Origin: an uncultured Pseudomonadota bacterium
GTDB taxonomy: Bacteria; Pseudomonadota; Gammaproteobacteria; Burkholderiales; SG8-39
Length of the DNA: 10,921 nt
Direction of reading: 5' to 3'
Assembly (NCBI GenBank): GCA_903895005.1
Contig: CAITSH010000073.1
Span: 1-10,921 of the forward strand
This document shows positions 6,135 through 10,921 of this stretch, piece by piece; the first letter of the stretch is position 1; each line of letters starts with the position of its first letter. A program made the position numbers and the translations under genes. A model generated the notes under the pieces. That model had not been told where the DNA came from. It ran no database searches and saw nothing but the letters and a program-made list of their open reading frames with translations.

Positions 6135-6163
6135 TTGACGCGCAGTACCGCAGTACTTTTAGG
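6135..6163 (+). promoter_or_regulatory. Weak promoter-like site with palindromic spacer
   Basis: TTGACG (6135-6140) is followed 17 bases later by TTTAGG, a poor -10. The spacer contains AGTAC-CGCA-GTACT (6144-6157), an inverted repeat. The site lies 107 bases upstream of the aldehyde dehydrogenase ATG. The poor -10 keeps confidence low. Confidence 0.25.
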
Positions 6164-6269
6164 CCGGGTGAGGGCGGGCCGGTGGCTCGTATGATGCGGC
6201 GCTAGATCTGGTTACGGCCGTGGCCCGGTTCCCTCCCTTCATTCACTTTATTTAAAGAAGCGCAACGAC

Positions 6270-7712
6270 ATGGCTGAAACCCTGCACAAAAATTACATTG
6301 GTGGCGAATGGAAAGACGGTGTGCGCGCCACCAGGAATCTCAATCCCTCGGACCTTTCTGATGTGGTGGGCGAATACACCGGGGCCGACAAGGCGCAGGT
6401 TGAGCTTGCCATGGCCGCGGCTGTCGCCGCTTTTCCGGCATGGTCTGTCTCGACGCCGCAGGCGCGCTTTGATGCGCTCGACCGGATCGGCACGGAAATC
6501 ATCGCGCGTAAGGAAGAGCTTGGCATCCTGCTTGCGCGCGAAGAGGGCAAGACGCGCGCCGAGGGCATTGGCGAGGCGGCGCGTGCGGGCGCGATTTTCA
6601 AGTTCTTCGCCGGCGAGGCGCTGCGCCCCGGTGGCGAACTCCTCGCCTCGGTCCGACCGGGCGTAACAGTGGAAATCACGCGCGAGCCGGTCGGGGTGGT
6701 GGGCATCATTACGCCGTGGAATTTTCCGATCGCGATTCCTGCCTGGAAAATCGCCCCGGCGCTGGCCTATGGCAACTGCGTCGTGATGAAACCGGCCGAC
6801 CTCGTTCCGGGTTGTGCCTGGGCCCTCGCGGAAATCATTTCACGCGCGGGACTGCCTGCGGGCGTGTTCAACCTCGTTATGGGGCGTGGCAGCGTGGTTG
6901 GCGAGGCCCTGCTGACGGATGCGCGCATCAACGCCGTGAGCTTCACCGGGTCGGTCGCCACCGGCAAACGTGTGGCCGAGGCATGCGCGGCGCGCATGGC
7001 CAAGGTGCAACTGGAGATGGGCGGCAAGAACCCGCAGGTGATCCTTGATGACGCCGATCTGAAAATCGCCGTCGAACTTTCTGCGCAAAGCGCATTTTTC
7101 TCCACCGGCCAGCGCTGCACGGCGGCGAGCCGTCTTATTGTCACCGAAGGCATACACGACCAATTCGTTGCCGCGCTTGCCGAGCGCATGAAGGGCCTGA
7201 AAATCGACAACGCGCTCAAGGACGGCACGGATATCGGTCCGGTCGCCAGCCTCGAGCAGCTCGAGCAGGATTTGTCTTACGTCGAGATCGGGAAAAAGGA
7301 GGGCGCCAAGCTGGTGGCGGGCGGCGAGCGTCTCAAGCGCGACTCCGACGGCTTTTATTTTGCCCCCGCGCTCTTTACCGGAACCGCGGCGGGTATGCGC
7401 ATCAATCGCGAGGAAATCTTCGGGCCGGTGGCCAGCGTGATTCGCGTCAAGAACTACGACGAGGCGCTGGCTGTGGCCAACGACACGGCCTTCGGCCTGT
7501 CCTCGGGCATCGCGACCACCTCACTCAAGCATGCGGCGCATTTCAAGCTGCATTCGCAGGCGGGTATGGTGATGGTCAACCTGCCCACGGCCGGCGTGGA
7601 TTACCATGTACCCTTCGGGGGCCGCAAGGGTTCGTCCTACGGGTCGCGCGAGCAGGGCACGTATGCACGCGAGTTTTACACGACGGTTAAGACAGCCTAT
7701 GTGAGTGCTTAG
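6270..7712 (+). CDS. Aldehyde dehydrogenase, probable 2,5-dioxovalerate (alpha-ketoglutarate semialdehyde) dehydrogenase
   Basis: This 480-residue protein has the full aldehyde dehydrogenase architecture. Visible landmarks are TPWNFP with the oxyanion Asn (N151), VVMKPAD with the cofactor Lys (K174), FTGSVATGKRV (225-235), LEMGGKNP with the general base (E249), STGQRCTAASR with the catalytic Cys (C283), EEIFGPV (381-387) and the terminal PFGGRKGSSYGSREQG. The residue after KPA is Asp where NAD-specific members often have Glu, so NAD/NADP preference cannot be stated. In oxidative hexuronate or aldarate breakdown this class converts 2,5-dioxopentanoate to 2-oxoglutarate in the cytoplasm, and the location beside gntR and udh supports that role. 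A succinate semialdehyde or other semialdehyde substrate remains possible. Only a weak AAAGAAG precedes the ATG. It probably belongs to the same regulon as the divergent udh-dctPQM operon. Confidence 0.88.
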   Translation: MAETLHKNYIGGEWKDGVRATRNLNPSDLSDVVGEYTGADKAQVELAMAAAVAAFPAWSVSTPQARFDALDRIGTEIIARKEELGILLAREEGKTRAEGIGEAARAGAIFKFFAGEALRPGGELLASVRPGVTVEITREPVGVVGIITPWNFPIAIPAWKIAPALAYGNCVVMKPADLVPGCAWALAEIISRAGLPAGVFNLVMGRGSVVGEALLTDARINAVSFTGSVATGKRVAEACAARMAKVQLEMGGKNPQVILDDADLKIAVELSAQSAFFSTGQRCTAASRLIVTEGIHDQFVAALAERMKGLKIDNALKDGTDIGPVASLEQLEQDLSYVEIGKKEGAKLVAGGERLKRDSDGFYFAPALFTGTAAGMRINREEIFGPVASVIRVKNYDEALAVANDTAFGLSSGIATTSLKHAAHFKLHSQAGMVMVNLPTAGVDYHVPFGGRKGSSYGSREQGTYAREFYTTVKTAYVSA

Positions 7713-7716
7713 GCAG

Positions 7717-7773
7717 GTGCGCCGGGAGGCAGTGGAGCGTTTCCCGCGCGCACTAGATTCATTCGTTTTTTTT
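7717..7773 (+). terminator. Possible intrinsic terminator after the aldehyde dehydrogenase gene
   Basis: GTGCGC-CGGGA (7717-7727) can pair with TCCCG-C-GCGCAC (7742-7753), giving eleven pairs with one bulged C and a 14-base loop, starting four bases after the stop codon. Eight T residues follow at 7766-7773, but 12 bases separate stem and T-run, which is longer than usual. It may slow or partly stop transcription before the next gene. Confidence 0.4.
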
Positions 7774-7834
7774 GAGGTTTGAGGTGCGGTGATTGGTCGA
7801 ATTAAAAAGACCGGAACCGCAACAAAGAAAATCC

Positions 7835-7844
7835 AAGGAGGAGG
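7835..7844 (+). promoter_or_regulatory. Strong ribosome binding site setting the Bug-protein start
   Basis: AAGGAGGAGG ends four bases before the ATG at 7849, with a full AAGGAGG at 7835-7841. It excludes the in-frame GTG at 7789, which would place 20 polar residues ahead of the signal peptide. Confidence 0.8.
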
Positions 7845-7848
7845 CGAC

Positions 7849-8811
7849 ATGAAGCTGGTCAAACTCGTTACGGGGCTTGCCCTCGGACTGTGCGCGACCC
7901 TGAGTCTGGCCCAGGGCTATCCGAACAAGCCGATACGGATGATCGTGCCCTTCGCGGCGGGTGGAACATCGGACATCCTGGCGCGTCAGATCGGCGCCAA
8001 ACTGACCGAGTCTTGGGGCCAGCCGGTTATCGTCGAGTCCAAGACCGGCGCCAATGGTAATGTGGGCGCCGAATTCGTGGCCCGGGCCGCGCCCGACGGC
8101 TACACCCTGTTGCTGACGGACCTTGGCGCACTAGCCATTAATCCGAGCGTTTATCCCAACATGACATTCGACCCAGTAAAGGATTTTTCCGCGGTCAGCT
8201 TTGTCGGTTACTCGCCTCACATCCTTGCGGTCCATCCGTCAGTGCCGGTCAACAACGTCAACGAACTGGTGGGCTATGCCAAGGCCAATCCCGGCAAGCT
8301 CAACTTCGCCACGTCGGGCCTGGGTGGCGCACCCCACCTGGCGGGGGTCGACCTCGGCCTGCGCAGTGGCGCGCAATGGACGTTCATCCATTACAAGGGG
8401 GGCTCCCAGGCGGTGACCGACGTGGCCGCCGGCCAAGCCAACATGATCATGAACGGAATGATTGCCACCTATCCCCAGGTCAAGGCCGGCAAGATACGTA
8501 TTCTTGCCGTGTCGGGCGCGCGGCGTGTCACGCAAATCCCCGACGTGCCCACCATAGGCGAATTTCTGCCCGGCTTTGAAACCGGATCCTGGCAGGGCAT
8601 CCTCGCGCCGGCGGGGACCCCGCGGGACGTGGTGGCCAGGCTGAACACGGAGTTGACCCGAATACTGAATACGGCCGAGATGAAAGAGCGCCTGCTGGCG
8701 CAGGGGGCGGAGGCGCGGACCGACACGTCCGAGGCGCTGGCCGGCTGGATCGGGTCGGAGAAGGCCAAGTGGGCCAAGGTGATCAAGGATTCCGGGGTGA
8801 AGCTCGAATAG
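7849..8811 (+). CDS. Bug-type (tripartite tricarboxylate transporter) solute-binding protein
   Basis: This 320-residue protein has a signal peptide (MKLVKLVTGLALGLCATLSLA, cleavage likely after A21 before QGYPNKPI). The mature chain shows the Bug/TctC pattern: YPNKPIRMIVPFAAGGTSDILAR (24-46), NVGAEFVARAAPDGYTLLL (71-89), ANPGKLNFATSGLGGAPHLAG (146-166), HYKGGSQAVTDVAAGQ (181-196), IRILAVSGARR (216-226), PDVPTIGEF (231-239) and APAGTP (253-258). Bug proteins bind carboxylates, amino acids or related acids in the periplasm for TctAB permeases, or act as sensors, and are greatly expanded in Burkholderiales. No tctA or tctB is present here. It lies 136 bases after the aldehyde dehydrogenase gene, with a possible leaky terminator between, so it may join the same regulon and bind a uronate, aldarate or lactone. 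The ligand is unknown. Confidence 0.92.
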   Translation: MKLVKLVTGLALGLCATLSLAQGYPNKPIRMIVPFAAGGTSDILARQIGAKLTESWGQPVIVESKTGANGNVGAEFVARAAPDGYTLLLTDLGALAINPSVYPNMTFDPVKDFSAVSFVGYSPHILAVHPSVPVNNVNELVGYAKANPGKLNFATSGLGGAPHLAGVDLGLRSGAQWTFIHYKGGSQAVTDVAAGQANMIMNGMIATYPQVKAGKIRILAVSGARRVTQIPDVPTIGEFLPGFETGSWQGILAPAGTPRDVVARLNTELTRILNTAEMKERLLAQGAEARTDTSEALAGWIGSEKAKWAKVIKDSGVKLE

Positions 8812-8836
8812 CCCGTCCGTTTTGCCTGCACGTTGG

Positions 8837-8866
8837 TTGGGCCGGCGCGGGTTGGTATGGGATAAT
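8837..8866 (+). promoter_or_regulatory. Possible promoter of ribE
   Basis: GATAAT (8861-8866) is a good -10 element, with TTGGGC 18 bases upstream (8837-8842) as a fair -35. The ribE ATG follows 26 bases after the -10. The 81-base gap is too short for a full FMN riboswitch. Confidence 0.4.
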
Positions 8867-8892
8867 TTGCTTTTAACCTGTATCGAATACTC

Positions 8893-9483
8893 ATGTTCAC
8901 AGGCATCATCGCCGCCATTGGAAGCATCACAAGGATCGAACCTACCTCAGGCGGGCAGCGCCTCACCATCAATGCGGGCGGCCTGGACATGGGGGACGTG
9001 GCCATCGGTGACAGCATCGCAGTCAACGGCGTCTGCCTGACCGCCGTGCTCAAGGATGCCGTGGGATTCGAGGCCGATGTCTCTCGTGAAACCCTGCGGG
9101 TGACTACCGGGCTTGCGCAACCGGCCGAGGTCAATCTCGAAAAGTCCCTGCGTCTTGCCGACCGCCTCGGCGGGCATCTTGTGTCGGGCCACGTTGATGG
9201 CGTCGGCGAGGTACTGCGCTTTGACGCGCTGGGCGATAACCGTCTTTTGGCGATCCGGGCGCCCAGGGATATCGCCCGCTACATCGCTCGAAAGGGATCC
9301 ATTACGGTGCAAGGGGTCAGTCTCACGGTAAACTCGGTTGCGGGCGACGACTTCGAAATCAACCTGATACCGCATACCATCGCTATGACCACGCTGCGCC
9401 ACCTCAAGCCCGGCAGCCCAGTCAACCTCGAGGTTGACATGATGGCGCGTTATGTCGAGCGCATTGTCGCGGATTCGCGCTGA
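8893..9483 (+). CDS. ribE: Riboflavin synthase alpha chain
   Basis: This 196-residue protein shows the two internally repeated lumazine-binding barrels of riboflavin synthase. The diagnostic start MFTGII is present. The first barrel carries GDSIAVNGVCLT (39-50) and SRETLR (64-69). GGHLVSGHVDGVGEV (93-107) opens the second barrel, followed by KGSITVQGVSLTVN (134-147) and LIPHTIAMTTL (158-168). The enzyme dismutates two 6,7-dimethyl-8-ribityllumazine molecules to riboflavin and a pyrimidine product in the cytoplasm, as a trimer. Length is slightly short of the usual 200-215 residues but all blocks are present. No other rib gene is visible, so this copy stands apart from ribBA-ribH. No clear Shine-Dalgarno precedes the ATG; the start rests on the conserved N-terminus. 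The same enzyme is called ribC in E. coli. Confidence 0.95.
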   Translation: MFTGIIAAIGSITRIEPTSGGQRLTINAGGLDMGDVAIGDSIAVNGVCLTAVLKDAVGFEADVSRETLRVTTGLAQPAEVNLEKSLRLADRLGGHLVSGHVDGVGEVLRFDALGDNRLLAIRAPRDIARYIARKGSITVQGVSLTVNSVAGDDFEINLIPHTIAMTTLRHLKPGSPVNLEVDMMARYVERIVADSR

Positions 9484-9651
9484 GGCGGGCCCGATGTTGC
9501 ACCAAAGGCCTCATTCAGCGGCAATGCCCGCCGGATTAAGGGTAAGCTTTCGAAACCGTGGTGAGCAACGAAGCGGGTTGTATTCCAGCCAGTCTGCGCC
9601 GCTGGCCCGTTATTCGAAAATACGACTACAGCCGGACCCCGATACCGCCGC

Positions 9652-10848
9652 ATGAAACTCCTGGAAACCCCCGTTGATGCACTGACGTTTGGAATGTTCA
9701 TTTCCAAGCTTGACCGACCGTGGACGGAAACCCCGTTCATGTTCCAGGGATTCGTGCTGAGCAGCGAAAAGCAGCTCGATGCGCTGAAAAAATTCTGCAA
9801 GACCGTCTACGTCGATCCGGAAAAGGAAGAGGTCCCGGACGTGACCAGGGTCACGCCCGCCGACATTGCCAAGGTGCGCGGTAAGACGGTTTACAAGGAG
9901 GTCGCCAGCGTCGAGGTCGAATTGCCGCGCGCGCAAAAGGCCTTCACCAGCACAACGGTGGTAGTGAAGGAATTGTCGCGCGCCGTCGCGATCGGCAACT
10001 CGATTGACAGCTCGCGTTCCCAGGAGGCCGCGACACAGATCACCGAGAGCGTGGTGCGCAACCCTGACGCCATGGCGCTGCTGATGAAGCTTCAGGAAAA
10101 GGACGGCGCGACGCTCAGTCGCGCGGTTGAGATCTCGGTCATGATGACCATATTCGGGCGCTTCCTGCAATTGCCGCACGAACGCCTAGAACTGCTGGGC
10201 ATGCTCGGCCTGCTGCAGGACGTTGGCAAGCTCAAGCTGCCGACACAGTTGGCCACGCACGGCCCCATCAACGCCGCCGAAATCGAGCTTTACAAGACGC
10301 ACGTCGATCACTCCGTGGAGGTGCTGCGCAACACGCCGGGCATCCCGCAGGATCTGCCCGGGCTCGCGTCGCTGCACCACGAGCGGTTTGACGGCACTGG
10401 CTATCCGCGCGGCCTGCGCGGCAGCGGCATCGAACTGCTGGGCCTCATCGCCGGCATCGTCGATGCGTACGATATGTTGACGGCGCCGCAGCCCTTCGGC
10501 GAGAACATGTCGCCGGCCAATGCGCTGAACATCATCTACAAGGGCCGCGGTAAGCAGTTCCACCCGGCGCTCGTGGAGCAGTTCATCCAGTGCATCGGCG
10601 TATTTCCAGTTGGCAGCGTGGTCGAGCTCAACAGCGGCGAGGTGGCGATTGTCATCGCACAGAACATGGTTCGGCGTATGCAGCCGCGCATCATGGTCGT
10701 CAAGGACGCAAAGGGCAATCCGCTGATTCCCTACCGCATGCTCGACCTCATGAAGGACTACAAATTCAACGGTGACGAGCCCTATCGCATCCAACGCGCG
10801 CTGGAATTTGACGCCGTCAAGATCGATCCACGCGAGCTGTTCCTGTGA
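9652..10848 (+). CDS. HD-GYP domain protein with DUF3391-like N-terminus; altered metal site
   Basis: This 398-residue protein begins with a DUF3391-like domain (1 to about 130), with VDALTFGMFISKLDRPW (8-24), FQGFVLSSEKQLDALKKFCKTVYVD (31-55) and a charged linker. The HD-GYP domain (about 130-320) has LLQDVGKLKLP (187-197), THVDHSVEVL (216-225), LHHERFDGTGYPRGL (241-255) and IVDAYDMLTA (269-278). HD-GYP enzymes degrade cyclic di-GMP at a two- or three-iron site. Here the HD motif reads QD (Q189-D190), and the first-helix histidine expected near 155 is absent (LSRAV), while H217, H242, H243, the GYP motif and D271 remain. It may be inactive, or a subgroup with altered activity. A tail of about 80 residues follows the domain. 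The start is chosen because the ATG opens the conserved N-terminal pattern; no ribosome site is clear. The next gene overlaps the stop codon. Confidence 0.9.
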   Translation: MKLLETPVDALTFGMFISKLDRPWTETPFMFQGFVLSSEKQLDALKKFCKTVYVDPEKEEVPDVTRVTPADIAKVRGKTVYKEVASVEVELPRAQKAFTSTTVVVKELSRAVAIGNSIDSSRSQEAATQITESVVRNPDAMALLMKLQEKDGATLSRAVEISVMMTIFGRFLQLPHERLELLGMLGLLQDVGKLKLPTQLATHGPINAAEIELYKTHVDHSVEVLRNTPGIPQDLPGLASLHHERFDGTGYPRGLRGSGIELLGLIAGIVDAYDMLTAPQPFGENMSPANALNIIYKGRGKQFHPALVEQFIQCIGVFPVGSVVELNSGEVAIVIAQNMVRRMQPRIMVVKDAKGNPLIPYRMLDLMKDYKFNGDEPYRIQRALEFDAVKIDPRELFL

Positions 10849-10921
10849 GCGCGGCGGATTCCGCCGAAGCGCCTGCAGCACCCCCACTGCCCGAATTGCT
10901 GGCCGCCAGGATGGCGGAGCG
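10845..10921 (+). CDS. Start of an unidentified gene overlapping the HD-GYP stop (partial)
   Basis: A GTG at 10845 overlaps the TGA of the HD-GYP gene in the GTGA arrangement typical of translationally coupled genes. The frame stays open to the window edge and encodes about 25 residues, MSAADSAEAPAAPPLPELLA and onward, an Ala/Pro-rich lead. This is too short to identify. A signalling partner, such as a sensor kinase or diguanylate cyclase, would fit the neighbour, but nothing in the sequence shows it. Confidence 0.55.
   Translation, partial: MSAADSAEAPAAPPLPELLAARMAE

Larger units (their letters stand above)
5947..6269. other. 323-base control region between gntR and aldehyde dehydrogenase gene
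   Basis: No credible gene was found; the open frames here lack a ribosome site and familiar sequence. The region holds three inverted repeats (5972-5984, 6032-6048, 6144-6157), a TTGACG that could act as a -35 box (6135-6140), and an AT-rich patch TTTATTTAAAGAAG (6247-6260) just before the aldehyde dehydrogenase start. It is best read as the promoter and operator region of that gene. Confidence 0.5.

Noticed and set aside
5954..6205. 83-codon open frame between gntR and the aldehyde dehydrogenase gene
   Set aside because: No ribosome site and no familiar sequence; it runs across the palindromes and looks like regulatory DNA.
8812..8892. FMN riboswitch before ribE
   Set aside because: Only 81 bases are available and no RFN-element pattern is visible.
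9610..10887. Two long minus-strand frames opposite the HD-GYP gene
   Set aside because: Both are antisense to a protein with recognisable HD-GYP motifs, have biased composition and no ribosome site.

Overview
The window looks like a GC-rich betaproteobacterium, most likely of the order Burkholderiales. The reasons are a Bug-type (tripartite tricarboxylate) solute-binding protein, an oxidative hexuronate module with a TRAP transporter, an MlaC/Ttg2D protein, and an HD-GYP protein with a DUF3391-like N-terminus. This is inferred from gene content only; no rRNA or other marker gene is present.

Left edge (1-919, + strand): the last 37 codons of an IS30-family transposase enter from outside the window. 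A gap of about 195 bases follows, then a lone mlaC-like gene for a periplasmic lipid-binding protein. mlaC converges on the next operon with only 32 bases between the stop codons.

Centre left (952-4919, - strand): an apparent operon reads udh - dctP - dctQ - dctM, that is uronate dehydrogenase followed by a complete TRAP transporter. The gaps inside it are unusual. An 8-bp unit repeated five times lies upstream of dctP, a strong hairpin lies between dctP and dctQ, and a 45-bp unit in two copies lies between dctQ and dctM, beginning in the dctQ stop codon. A motif close to GACACCATTGCC recurs after the stops of udh and dctQ.

Centre (5092-8811): a divergent GntR/FadR-type (FCD) regulator is followed by a 323-base gap with several inverted repeats, one matching the TTGT-N3-ACAA operator shape of this regulator family. 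Next come an aldehyde dehydrogenase, best read as 2,5-dioxovalerate (alpha-ketoglutarate semialdehyde) dehydrogenase, and a Bug-type binding protein without its membrane partners. Together these suggest uptake of glucuronate/galacturonate by TRAP, oxidation to the aldarolactone by Udh, steps encoded elsewhere, final oxidation to 2-oxoglutarate, and control by the GntR protein. A near-consensus promoter for udh reads leftward out of the regulator's start codon.

Right edge (8861-10921, + strand): ribE (riboflavin synthase alpha chain), an HD-GYP protein whose HD motif reads QD, and the start of another gene whose GTG overlaps the HD-GYP stop codon. This block appears unrelated to the uronate locus. 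No tRNA, rRNA, CRISPR array or complete mobile element was seen.
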